From contig NZ_JAMGSI010000003.1 in assembly GCF_023516715.1 (NCBI RefSeq), positions 62,001-126,000 on the forward strand: a DNA stretch of 64,000 bases. Direction: 5' to 3'. The stretch is from Akkermansia massiliensis (GTDB taxonomy: Bacteria > Verrucomicrobiota > Verrucomicrobiia > Verrucomicrobiales > Akkermansiaceae). The notes below the pieces were generated by a model. That model was not told the origin of the DNA. It saw nothing but the letters and a program-made list of their open reading frames with translations, and searched no databases. A program made the translations under genes and the position numbers. Of this stretch, positions 8,276-20,605 are shown in pieces. Numbering within the stretch: position 1 is the stretch's first letter; each line of letters opens with the position of its first letter.

Positions 8276-8290
8276 CTGATGAAAAAAAAT

Positions 8291-8405
8291 CCCGGCGGCG
8301 ACCTACTCTTGCGGGACCTATCGTCCGACTACCATTGGCGCGGCAGCGTTTCACTTCCGGGTTCGGAACGGGACCGGGTGGGACCACTGCGCTCTGGCCA
8401 CCGGG
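8291..8405 (-). rRNA. rrf: 5S ribosomal RNA
   Basis: About 115 nt. The termini pair (CCCGGTGGC at the 5' end with GCCGCCGGG at the 3' end) and the internal CCGAACCCGGAAGTGAAAC box is the conserved 5S loop region. It is the last gene of the operon, about 240 nt after 23S. Ends are estimated to within a few bases from the terminal helix. Confidence 0.95.
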
Positions 8406-8644
8406 CTTCAGGGGGAAGAGTTTTTCATTTTCTTCATCCTGCCTGCCCGGGAGCCCTTGGGGGGGCTTTGAGGGGGATTTTTTAAGGGTTGTTGTGTGTG
8501 TGGCTAAGAAGATTTCCTCTCGTTACGAGGGGAAGGAATCAGCGTAAACTGACATCTGCGTGGCTGGTGGTGTTACTTTTAAACATACATCCAATGAACA
8601 AGACAACAGCAAGTTGTTATTCACGAACGGGAGTGATGTAATAT

Positions 8645-11482
<2,838 letters not shown>

Positions 11483-11688
11483 TGCAAAAGTTTTTTACCA
11501 CTTCCACAATACCACAAAGCCCTTTCGTGACTTACTGTATTGTCTTATTTCTTGGTATGCATGTTTTAAATTGTGTATTGTAGTTGTTTTTCAACTACCC
11601 ACTTTGTTGGAAAGCAATTGCTTCTCAGCAATTGTTTTCTTTGCCACGCAGATGTCAATTTTCGCTTTCCCTCAATAATCGATTTTTT

Positions 11689-11765
11689 TGGTGGGCCTGA
11701 CAGGACTTGAACCTGTGACCCCGCGCTTATCAAGCGCGTGCTCTAACCAACTGAGCTACAGGCCC
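11689..11765 (-). tRNA. ileT: tRNA-Ile(GAT)
   Basis: 77 nt. Acceptor GGGCCTG/CAGGCCC, D arm GCTCAGTTGGTTAGAGC, anticodon loop TTGATAA (GAT), T arm ACAGG-TTCAAGT-CCTGT, and encoded CCA. It lies in the 16S-23S spacer, 3' of tRNA-Ala, the reverse of the E. coli rrnA order. Confidence 0.97.
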
Positions 11766-11847
11766 GGCTTTGGGTCTCTGAGAGACAGTTACCAAATACT
11801 AAAGTTTAGTTACTAAAGTTTTCCGGCTCCCGCCTTCTTACCGAAAC

Positions 11848-11923
11848 TGGTGGAGGCACGGGGACTCGAACCCCGGACATCCAGCTTGCAAAGCTGGCGC
11901 TCTACCAACTGAGCTATACCCCC
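11848..11923 (-). tRNA. alaT: tRNA-Ala(TGC)
   Basis: 76 nt. Acceptor GGGGGTA/TGCCTCC with G-U pairs, D arm GCTCAGTTGGTAGAGC, anticodon loop TTTGCAA (TGC), T loop TTCGAGT, and encoded CCA. First tRNA in the 16S-23S spacer. Confidence 0.97.
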
Positions 11924-12090
11924 AGTTGCGGTTCTTTTTGAAAAAAGGTCGTCACGCACGTCGTGCCTAGTTTCGCTCCAAGCGAACTGGCTGTTTACAC
12001 ATCTTTGGTTCGTTGCGGGCCCTCGCGGGTTCCGCTCTCTCTTCCCTCGGGAAGAGATCCGACCTGTGCATTTTTCATGCACTTTCTCCA

Positions 12091-13608
<1,518 letters not shown>

Positions 13609-13995
13609 TAATTTTTGAAATTGCTGGACCAAATGGAATCTTTCGATTTCATCTGCGCCATGCTTCAGTCAGCTCTTCCCTCAAGTTGTGTCTCTTGAAG
13701 TCCTCTTCGCTCTGCCAAGCACGGCGCGCGTCACGACCTTTTTTCTTTCCCCTTGCTTCTACCAATCCGCCCCTCTCGGAGCTAGGTCGCTCCTTTGGGT
13801 TTTTTCTCCCTCACACGTCTCTCGACGCATTCGGGAAAACCCTCGGCGGGTTCGGTAGTCATTCCCTTGAAATCTTCTTATCGGCCCCTTTAATGAGGCT
13901 CTTCCGGGTGGCCGGCCCCGGCTTCATTCAGGCCCTCTTTCGAGTCCCTCCTGCCGCCGGGCTTTTCATCCCGTCGCCGTGTTGGCGTGCCGAGA
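13609..13995 (-). other. 5' leader of the rRNA operon
   Basis: About 385 nt between the rrn promoter and 16S. No protein gene is supportable; the plus-strand frame here is low-complexity Pro/Ser/Phe. It presumably holds the antitermination and RNase III processing sequences, which I could not delimit. Confidence 0.5.
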
Positions 13996-14023
13996 AGTCT
14001 ACCATTTTCACCTCCCTTGTCAA
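13996..14023 (-). promoter_or_regulatory. rRNA operon promoter
   Basis: On the minus strand: a consensus -35 TTGACA (14018-14023), a 16-bp spacer, then -10 TAGACT (13996-14001). Upstream lies an A/T-rich run with A-tracts out to about 14060, resembling an UP element. It points into the 16S gene. Confidence 0.8.
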
Positions 14024-14115
14024 TTTTTTTCGATATGTTTTTGCGGAGATTTTTTTAGAATTCTAAATATTACTGATTCTTAACGTATTACATTTTTCTC
14101 TTTTCCCGCAAAAAA

Positions 14116-14140
14116 GGCCCCTTTCATCACGAAAGGGGCC
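14116..14140 (-). terminator. Terminator of the double thioredoxin-fold gene
   Basis: 10-bp perfect stem GGCCCCTTTC/GAAAGGGGCC with a 5-nt loop, followed on the minus strand by TTTTTTGCGGG. It lies 18 nt after the stop at 14158. Confidence 0.9.
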
Positions 14141-14157
14141 TAAACGTTTCAGAATTC

Positions 14158-16353
14158 TTAAGCTTCCGCCTGTTTTTTCTTCATGGCTACATACTGGTGC
14201 ATGAGGGGTAATTCCCGGAGTGCATTCACAGCGTCTTTTTTCGCCTGGGCGTAGTCTTTTTTCTCCATGGCCATTTCCATCATGACTTGATAGCAAGCCG
14301 CATTATAACCACCGTCATCCCGCGTATTGAAGTCTTTCATGATCTGGAGGGCATGCCGGGCCGCTTGATAGTTGTATCCACGCATTTCATCCGACCCATT
14401 CAGGATTTTCAGGAGGTAAGAAGCCAGGGAGTCTTCCTTCGGAAAACGCTTCAGCACTTGGTCTATGATGTCCGCCACCTTTTGGTAGTCCTTCTCCTTC
14501 CAGGCTTTCCCCGCCTGAACTTCCGCCACTGTAGAGGCAAACCATCCGTCATCGGCAAATCGCTCGGCGTTTTCCTCAATCAGTTTTTTGTATTCATCAA
14601 ATTTCTTTTCCTTGCGCAGTTCAAAAGATTTTTTGATGACAGCCTGCAGGGCCTGCTGATGAGCTTTGCGCTTCGCATCCTCCTCAGCAAACCGGTTCTT
14701 GTCAAAAGAGTCCCAGAGGGCCGTTTCCGCCACCCACGCGGGCATCCTTTTAATTTCCCCTGCCCACAGCAATGTTCCGTCACGAACGACGGCGGCGGCA
14801 GGGAACGAATTAAGCTTCAGGGAATCAAAAAGTTCCATCACGGAATGGTCCGACGGAATACCGACAGGGTAGGCAGTCCATCCTTCCGGACCAGACAGAT
14901 ATTCCTGCATCTGTTTTTGATCCATCGGAATGACACCCAATACCACAGCCTTCACCTTGGGATTGTCCAGAAGACCATATTTTTTCAGGACTACATCAAG
15001 CGTTTTCCCCGGAGCTCCATCACTCCACATGCCATTGTTCCTCGCAGCTCCTCTCCAGAAGCTGATAAATACGGTTTTGTCAGAAGGCAAGCCCGTCAGC
15101 CCGGGATGATTGAACCAATTCAGCTTGCTGAAAAGGGGCGTGTATTCCTTGTCTTCCTGCACAGGCCCCATTTCCTGCATTTTCCGAGGAGGCTCCGGCT
15201 TAATTTCCTCAGCTACCTGGTCCACAAGGGATTGGAACGTCTCCGAATTGCCCGAAAGCTGCTGCAGCTTCGTCCACGCCTTGCTGATGGAGGTCAGGGA
15301 AAGCGCCTTTTCCATATCCCGAAGCGCTTCCTTCATGTTGCCCTGCCGCTCCCGGAGTTCACCCATCAGACGCCAGGGAAGGGAAGCTTCCTTGTTGCCT
15401 TTCCTTGAGATTTCAATGCAACGGTTCAGACACCGCTCCACCAGAGCGGCATCCATCTTGCCGGCAGGAACTGATTTTCCTTCCATCAAGGTTCCAGCCA
15501 CATTGATCTGCACGCGGTAGTTGTCCGGATATTCCTTGCACAAGCTGTCAAGTACCGACTGAGCTTCCTGGAATTCTCCTTTTTCCGCTAGTACGATGAA
15601 CGGGATCATCTTCAGTTGAATCATCTGATCCTGTTGAAATTCCCTTGAATCCTGGATTTGCTTTAAAAACGCCATGGCTCCCTGTTTTCCTTCTTTCCGG
15701 ACCACCTCGCCCAGCTTTTTCGAGACTTCCCGATAACGCTTCCACTCACGGGCGCCCGCATCAGAATTTTCCGACGGAAGGGAAGCGGCGGAAAAATCAG
15801 GTTTCAACATGGCCTGCATGATTTCTTCCGAGAGTTTTACGGGATGTCCGCGCCAGATGAGTTTACCGTTCTTTACGGCAAAGGCATGCGGAATGCCGTT
15901 CACATCCATAGGAGCCAGCCATTTTTCCCTGGTTCTCTTTCCATCCACATCCACCGCCATTGTGTAAGTAAGGGGAGACGGCCGATTTTTTAAAAATTCC
16001 TTCAGAGCCTCCGGAGATTTCCGGTCCATGACATTGACTCCTATGATCTGCATGCCCGGGTTGTCTTTAAATGCCTGATGCAGTTGTTCCATATGGGGCA
16101 TGGCGGCCAGGCACGGTCCGCACCAGGTGGCCCAGAATTCAAAGATGTATACCTTGTCCTTTTCCCATTCCTTGACAGGCGTTCCCTGCAGCCATACTTC
16201 CGGCAATCCCTCCAGGGAAAGGGTGGGAAGAGCATCCGCAGAAGCGGCAGTTTTATTTTCTTTTTTTTCAGGAGAGGCAGCCAGTAAAGGCATTCCCGCA
16301 GACATCATAAAAACCGCGGAACACCCCAAGGCGAATAAAGAGGAATTTAACAT
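14158..16353 (-). CDS. Exported TlpA-like protein with two thioredoxin folds and a helical repeat region
   Basis: 731 aa with a signal peptide (hydrophobic 5-25, AAS cleavage region), so probably periplasmic. Domain 1 (about 45-180) is TlpA/AhpC-like with the redox motif W-C78-G-P-C81 in an FWATWCGPC context and the cis-Pro segment NGIPHAF. Residues about 220-390 are TPR-like helices. Domain 2 (about 400-560) again reads as a thioredoxin-like fold (VFISFWRGAARNNGMW ... LNSFPAAAVV) but has no CxxC, so it is probably structural or substrate binding. The last 150 residues are helical and Lys-rich, TPR-like (YNAACYQVMMEMAMEKKDYAQAK). Likely a thiol-disulfide oxidoreductase for envelope proteins. 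A promoter with its -10 box 6 nt before the ATG precedes it. Confidence 0.8.
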   Translation of the reverse strand: MLNSSLFALGCSAVFMMSAGMPLLAASPEKKENKTAASADALPTLSLEGLPEVWLQGTPVKEWEKDKVYIFEFWATWCGPCLAAMPHMEQLHQAFKDNPGMQIIGVNVMDRKSPEALKEFLKNRPSPLTYTMAVDVDGKRTREKWLAPMDVNGIPHAFAVKNGKLIWRGHPVKLSEEIMQAMLKPDFSAASLPSENSDAGAREWKRYREVSKKLGEVVRKEGKQGAMAFLKQIQDSREFQQDQMIQLKMIPFIVLAEKGEFQEAQSVLDSLCKEYPDNYRVQINVAGTLMEGKSVPAGKMDAALVERCLNRCIEISRKGNKEASLPWRLMGELRERQGNMKEALRDMEKALSLTSISKAWTKLQQLSGNSETFQSLVDQVAEEIKPEPPRKMQEMGPVQEDKEYTPLFSKLNWFNHPGLTGLPSDKTVFISFWRGAARNNGMWSDGAPGKTLDVVLKKYGLLDNPKVKAVVLGVIPMDQKQMQEYLSGPEGWTAYPVGIPSDHSVMELFDSLKLNSFPAAAVVRDGTLLWAGEIKRMPAWVAETALWDSFDKNRFAEEDAKRKAHQQALQAVIKKSFELRKEKKFDEYKKLIEENAERFADDGWFASTVAEVQAGKAWKEKDYQKVADIIDQVLKRFPKEDSLASYLLKILNGSDEMRGYNYQAARHALQIMKDFNTRDDGGYNAACYQVMMEMAMEKKDYAQAKKDAVNALRELPLMHQYVAMKKKQAEA

Positions 16354-16359
16354 GATAAC

Positions 16360-16387
16360 ACGGTACTCCCGGAACGGGCTTCGTCAA
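16360..16387 (-). promoter_or_regulatory. Candidate promoter of the double thioredoxin-fold gene, apparently leaderless
   Basis: On the minus strand: TTGACG (16382-16387), a 16-bp spacer, TACCGT (16360-16365), ending 6 nt before the ATG at 16353. Confidence 0.5.
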
Positions 16388-16498
16388 GCCAATAGAAGAA
16401 GATGAACCAGAAAGGATCCCTCCCAACGGGCGCTCCTTTTCCGGAACAGCGGTAAAAATACCTTGAAGAAGGAAGAATATTAAACATGAAGTTTTTCG

Positions 16499-16514
16499 TC
16501 TAAAATAAGAAAAC
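16499..16514. promoter_or_regulatory. Upstream copy of a TCTAAAATA..GAAAA motif
   Basis: TCTAAAATAAGAAAAC, an imperfect palindromic copy of the element at 16600-16618, 106 bp apart (motif start to motif start). A possible second operator for the adjacent HTH-RHH gene. Confidence 0.35.
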
Positions 16515-16599
16515 AGGCGCTTCCAGGATTCACATTTTTTTGAGTTTCATTGGATTTAGGAAAAACGATTTACCTTTTCGGATACACAAAGACAATATT

Positions 16600-16618
16600 A
16601 TTTTCTAAAATAGAAAAT
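16600..16618. promoter_or_regulatory. Perfect palindrome upstream of the first HTH-RHH regulator
   Basis: ATTTTCTA-AAA-TAGAAAAT: two 8-bp arms around a 3-bp centre, ending 48 bp before the chosen ATG at 16667. The symmetry and place suggest an operator for a dimeric regulator, perhaps the protein encoded next to it. Confidence 0.45.
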
Positions 16619-16666
16619 ATGCCAGAAATGGCTTGCCAGATTTTTCTGAATGCGAAAAATGCGCGC

Positions 16667-17011
16667 ATGGATGAAATGAAGTCCAGCATCAGAAAGTTTC
16701 TTGCCCTTACGAAGATGACACGTGACGAGTTCGCCGATCTTTGCGGCGTTAGCAAAAGCCAGGTTGATAAATGGCTTTCTACTGTTCCTATTCCCCGTGC
16801 ACGACAACGCCTCATCATCAGAATCATGAAAGAGGAGTACGCCAAACACGCACGTTTGGTGCAGACCAAGAACCCGAACAGTATTTATGTTCCCGTTACT
16901 CCTCAAAAGTATGAGAAGTTCAGAAATGAAGCGGAACGCCACGGTTTGACCGTTCCGGAATGGGCCAGTGAGGCTTTGGATGCTCTTTCCAGCATCAAGA
17001 GCAAAAGTTAA
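16667..17011 (+). CDS. Small HTH plus ribbon-helix-helix-like DNA-binding protein, copy A
   Basis: 114 aa from ATG 16667 (MDEMKSS); ATG 16676 is an alternative. The open frame extends to 16550, but that part covers the palindrome and has no homology to copy B. Residues about 4-45 form an HTH with the typical pattern RDEFADLCGVSKSQVDKWL (helix, tight turn, recognition helix). The C-terminal 40 residues (SIYVPVTPQKYEKFRNEAER, then HGLTVPEWASEALDAL) look like a ribbon-helix-helix: one beta-strand, a helix, a turn, a second helix. Copy B, 102 nt downstream, has the same order of domains. I infer a sequence-specific dimeric regulator; the target is unknown, and autoregulation through the palindromes upstream is plausible. 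Confidence 0.65.
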   Translation: MDEMKSSIRKFLALTKMTRDEFADLCGVSKSQVDKWLSTVPIPRARQRLIIRIMKEEYAKHARLVQTKNPNSIYVPVTPQKYEKFRNEAERHGLTVPEWASEALDALSSIKSKS

Positions 17012-17056
17012 AAGCAGGGTTCACTATCCCGGAACAGTTCCAAGGAAAGAGAAAAT

Positions 17057-17071
17057 AGCGTTTCAAACGCT
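17057..17071. promoter_or_regulatory. Perfect palindrome between the two HTH-RHH genes
   Basis: AGCGTTT-C-AAACGCT, 7-bp arms around one base. The one-base centre makes a hairpin unlikely, so a protein-binding site is the better reading. It lies 42 bp before the ATG of copy B. Confidence 0.4.
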
Positions 17072-17113
17072 GCCATCCTATTTTTTCTTTCATCACATAA
17101 CCTGCATCAATTC

Positions 17114-17740
17114 ATGTCTGACGACGATATACGCACCATGGTCAAGGAATGGCTGCAATGCCAAAAACGCAAGTCCTACCAATTGGCGGAGGAAATAGGA
17201 ATCCGGCCCCAGACGTTTTACGCACAGATGAGCGTTCGCAAAATATCGGCCAATACGAAAAAAGCACTTTCCCGAATCATTCCGGAGCTGGCTGCCGATG
17301 CGGATTTAAACGCTTCTTCCTCTGAGAAAGAAAACAATCCTGAAAAGCTTAAAATCAAGGAATGGCTCCGCACACACGGTAAAACGCGCCAATGGCTGGC
17401 GGAACAATGCCGGGTTTCCGTCCGCACCGTGCACACCTGGTTTGCCTTTCGCGGCAGCATTCCCGTCACCCAGTCCCTTTTCATCGGCAAGCTGATGAGT
17501 GAGGGCGAACCCTGGAAAATTCAAATATCAAATACCATTCCCGTGATTTTTTCAGAGACGGAAATGAGCATTATCCACAAGTTTCAGGAACGCCATCCGG
17601 AGATCGACCTTCCCATGTACGGCATGCATAAAATTCTGGAGTTGTGCGTAAATGTACTCGTTCAGGATGAATATTCAAATCCGCTCCAAACTTCCGGTTT
17701 CATCAGAACCCCAGAGATTTGCACCCGGCAGTCAGAATAA
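17114..17740 (+). CDS. HTH-HTH-RHH-like DNA-binding protein, copy B
   Basis: 208 aa. Two HTH units in series: 1-58 (YQLAEEIGIRPQTFYAQM) and about 76-130 (RQWLAEQCRVSVRTVHTWF), the second closely parallel to the HTH of copy A, including the KEWL/RKFL helix before it. A C-terminal segment (about 138-185: IPVIFSETEMSIIHKFQERH, then PEIDLPMYGMHKILEL) parallels the RHH-like end of copy A. Copy B thus looks like copy A with an extra N-terminal HTH. Tandem placement on one strand with palindromes in front of each gene suggests a regulatory pair. No neighbouring target operon is obvious; the next gene to the right is a tRNA on the other strand. Confidence 0.65.
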   Translation: MSDDDIRTMVKEWLQCQKRKSYQLAEEIGIRPQTFYAQMSVRKISANTKKALSRIIPELAADADLNASSSEKENNPEKLKIKEWLRTHGKTRQWLAEQCRVSVRTVHTWFAFRGSIPVTQSLFIGKLMSEGEPWKIQISNTIPVIFSETEMSIIHKFQERHPEIDLPMYGMHKILELCVNVLVQDEYSNPLQTSGFIRTPEICTRQSE

Positions 17741-18178
17741 AAAATATTCAGCCTCCCGGTTCCCTTTCTGTGAATACATGCGCTATTGAATGCACTAGCC
17801 CCGTGCGCGGACCATCTCCGGAACGCCTCAGTATTCCCGCCAGTCTGAACCGTTTCTTTCCATCCAGTATGGCGCCCATTCGGAGGCCCTTCCCTCCCCT
17901 TCCGGTGTGATGACGGCAGAAGGATTTTTTAACTACGGCCCCCATTCCATCAGTTCCATCGCCCAACAGGATTGATTGAAGAACAGGAGGCCCCCTTTTC
18001 CGTGCACAAGATAAGAACGGGAACTGCTATTTCTTCCGACAACGGAGCAAGACAGCCACACGGGATAATGCCGCTTTATTCAGGCCGCCCATCCGTATTT
18101 GCACCATTTCCGGCCCCGTGCCACCGTTCTTGCAGGGATGCTTCCACCGATGAAAGAAACTTTTCCCTCACATGAAAG
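17741..18178. other. Intergenic stretch without a supportable gene
   Basis: About 440 bp between copy B and the tRNA-Arg terminator. Only short frames without recognisable domains or start signals are present on either strand. Confidence 0.4.
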
Positions 18179-18210
18179 AACCCCGTTTTTCTTAAAAAGA
18201 ATACGGGGTT
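18179..18210 (-). terminator. Terminator of tRNA-Arg
   Basis: AACCCCGT / ACGGGGTT stem with an inner TTCTT/AAGAA-type extension, immediately 3' of the tRNA on the minus strand. Confidence 0.75.
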
Positions 18211-18218
18211 CCGAAAGA

Positions 18219-18295
<77 letters not shown>

Positions 18296-18375
18296 ATGGT
18301 GCGGAAAAAGATTAACAGAGTTCATCTCGGCTTGGCAAGCCCGTATCTTTTAAAAGCGCGCTTTCAGCCGCCGGG

Positions 18376-18861
18376 TCAGCAGTTATCCGGGAAAGAGATG
18401 CCTGCCAGGGCAGTCCCGAATTCCCGCACCAGCGGTTCCTGACGGGAGAACATGCGTTCCCGTTCTTCCGGCTCCGTGTCTATGTAGCCGTGCAGGTGCA
18501 GGAGACCATGCACCATGTACCGGAAGAGCTCCCTGAAAACCGGCTCATTGAATTCCGACGCCTGCCGGATGGCGGTATCATAACTGACGATGATTTCCCC
18601 CATTCCGTCCCCATGCGGGAAGGTGATGACGTCCGTCACCGTGGGATCATTCAGAAAACGGGCGTGCACGTCCCGGATCACGTCATCGTCCACCACGCTT
18701 ATTTCCACCTCGTCCAATACGGAGAGGACGGGCACAGGGCCTTCAGGCAATGCCAGCACAGCGGGGAGGCAGGCATCCAGGGCGCGGGCCAGGGCATCCG
18801 CAACGGACGGACTGAGACGCCCTTCTTCCAGATGATTATAAAGTTCAAGACGCGGTTTCAT
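18376..18861 (-). CDS. ybeY: Endoribonuclease YbeY / rRNA maturation factor
   Basis: 161 aa from ATG 18861; the open frame runs further but the extension lies inside the preceding gene and is not YbeY-like. Family motifs: FLNDPTVTDVITFPHGDGMGEI (seen as its parts) and the metal site H118-G-L-L-H122-L-H-G-Y-I-D128. In the family the site is usually H-x3-H-x5-H; here the third ligand position is Asp rather than His, which can still bind metal. YbeY takes part in 16S 3' end maturation and ribosome quality control. It overlaps the end of the HD-phosphohydrolase gene by 17 nt, an order (pgpH then ybeY) also known from Bacillus. Confidence 0.9.
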   Translation of the reverse strand: MKPRLELYNHLEEGRLSPSVADALARALDACLPAVLALPEGPVPVLSVLDEVEISVVDDDVIRDVHARFLNDPTVTDVITFPHGDGMGEIIVSYDTAIRQASEFNEPVFRELFRYMVHGLLHLHGYIDTEPEERERMFSRQEPLVREFGTALAGISFPDNC

Positions 18862-20599
18862 TTTTCTCCGTATCCGTCCCGTCCTTCTGCTCCACCTCTG
18901 CGGGCTTTTCCTGCTGACCGGCATCGGGCAGTTCCATGATTTCCGGAACAGCTTTGCCTTCCTTTTCCTTTTTCTCCGCTTTTTCCTCTTCCTTCATGGC
19001 AGTCACCACAGGAAGAACAGGCTTTTCAATTTTTGCCTCCGGATTGTGGGAAGGATACGCAATGCGGTTGTGGTGAATGCTTTTCAGCGTCTTGATGAAG
19101 CTGTTGCGGATTTTCTTGAGATCCCCGAAGGTAAGGCCGCAATCGTCCAAATGGCCGTCCACCACCCTCTGCTTCAGGAGTTCATCCACCCTTTTCTGCA
19201 TTTCCTCACAGGAGATTTTTCCCATGGAGCGCGTGGCGCTTTCCACGATGTCCGCCAGGCTGACGATGCCCGTTTCCTTGCTCTGGGGGTTGGGGCCCTT
19301 GTAGCGGAAGTTGGATTCCACCACTTCCGGCACATCGTCCGGAGAGGCCAGCCCGCTTTCCACCCGGCTCAGAATTTCATCCCGGTATTGAAGGGCCTTC
19401 CGGTAAAAGAAGTAGGCCAGCGAGGTGCCGTGATGCTGCTCAATAACGTCCACCAGAGGACGCGGAAGGTTGTTCGCCCTGGCCAGCTCCACCCCGTCCT
19501 GAACGTGGTCGATGATGATGCGGGCGCTCATGCTGGGCGTGAGCTCATCATGGGGGTTGGGGCCGTCCATGATGTTTTCAATGAAGTAGAGGGGGTTCTG
19601 CATTTTGCCGATGTCATGGTAATAGGCCGCTACCCGGCATTCAATGGGGTTGGCGCCGATGGCTTCCGCCGCCGCTTCCGCCAGCTGGGCGACCATCAGG
19701 CAGTGGTGGAAGGTACCCGGAGCTTCCATTTGCAGCCTCTTCATCAGCGGGCGGTTCATGTCCGCCATTTCCAGCCAGGAAATGGGCGTAATGATTTTAA
19801 AGACCCCTTCTATAATAGGCAGTACGCCGCTGATCAGCACGCTGGTCAGCATGCTTACGCCAAACGCCACGGCCAGGCATACCAGTACGCCTACCAGGTT
19901 GTAGTCCCACGCCTGGAGATTGATGACGCCCATGATGCAGCACAATACCATGACGAGCAGCCCCACGAAGAAGCCCGCACGCAGCAACTGGGCACGGTTC
20001 CGCAGGTTATGGGTAAGCAGCACGGTGAGCATGCCGGAGAGGGAGCTCAAGATCCAGAATTGGACCTGCTTTTCCGGTACGTACTGCTCCGGCAGGATGA
20101 AGAATCCACCGAGCATGCAGATGGAGATGGTGGCGAACATGCCCAGCAGCGGCCCCAGCAGCACCGTTACAATCAGCGGTGCCATCATATAGGGCAGGTA
20201 CAGGAGTTCGTTGCCGATGTCGGACGTAATATCAGCCGTCACATGCCGGATAAGGCCAAAGAACAGGAGCTGGACCAGAATGGCCCCCCACGTGACGACA
20301 AAGGTTTTGTTTTTCCTGCGCAGGGAACCGGCGCAGAGCCAGTACATGGGCATCAGCGCCAGCGTCACGGAGAAGAGCAGAAAGGCTTCCGACACATGGT
20401 GCCAGACGGATTTCCCCCAATGGGGACTGTAACTGCCCATCCATTGAAGAACGATGAAGACCAGCACGCACAGGCCCACGGATACCGCCAGGCTGGAGTC
20501 CAGTCGGTCACCGGGGGAGCGGGGCACGGAGGCCGCCTCTTCCGGTTTTTTTCCTTCTTTTGCCGCTGCTGCGGCATGTTTTTTCAGAAAATGAAACAT
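18845..20599 (-). CDS. PgpH-type membrane HD phosphohydrolase
   Basis: 584 aa. A hydrophobic N-terminal half (about 37-260, seven or so membrane segments) precedes a cytosolic HD domain (about 285-480) with H298/H299, H328-D329 in YYHDIGKM, PHDE at 349-352 and EQHHGTS. This is the 7TM-HD layout of PgpH/YqfF, c-di-AMP phosphodiesterases in Firmicutes. The large extracytoplasmic sensor domain between the first two segments of classical PgpH is absent (only about 10-15 residues there). The C-terminal 80 residues are a charged Lys/Glu tail. It starts 6 nt after plsX and leads into ybeY, so it is probably part of one transcript. The nucleotide substrate is inferred from the family only. Confidence 0.8.
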   Translation of the reverse strand: MFHFLKKHAAAAAKEGKKPEEAASVPRSPGDRLDSSLAVSVGLCVLVFIVLQWMGSYSPHWGKSVWHHVSEAFLLFSVTLALMPMYWLCAGSLRRKNKTFVVTWGAILVQLLFFGLIRHVTADITSDIGNELLYLPYMMAPLIVTVLLGPLLGMFATISICMLGGFFILPEQYVPEKQVQFWILSSLSGMLTVLLTHNLRNRAQLLRAGFFVGLLVMVLCCIMGVINLQAWDYNLVGVLVCLAVAFGVSMLTSVLISGVLPIIEGVFKIITPISWLEMADMNRPLMKRLQMEAPGTFHHCLMVAQLAEAAAEAIGANPIECRVAAYYHDIGKMQNPLYFIENIMDGPNPHDELTPSMSARIIIDHVQDGVELARANNLPRPLVDVIEQHHGTSLAYFFYRKALQYRDEILSRVESGLASPDDVPEVVESNFRYKGPNPQSKETGIVSLADIVESATRSMGKISCEEMQKRVDELLKQRVVDGHLDDCGLTFGDLKKIRNSFIKTLKSIHHNRIAYPSHNPEAKIEKPVLPVVTAMKEEEKAEKKEKEGKAVPEIMELPDAGQQEKPAEVEQKDGTDTEKNETAS

Positions 20600-20605
20600 G
20601 ATTGA

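Noticed and set aside
13686-14066. 126-aa plus-strand frame
   Set aside because: Lies over the rRNA leader and promoter, with no start signal and low complexity.
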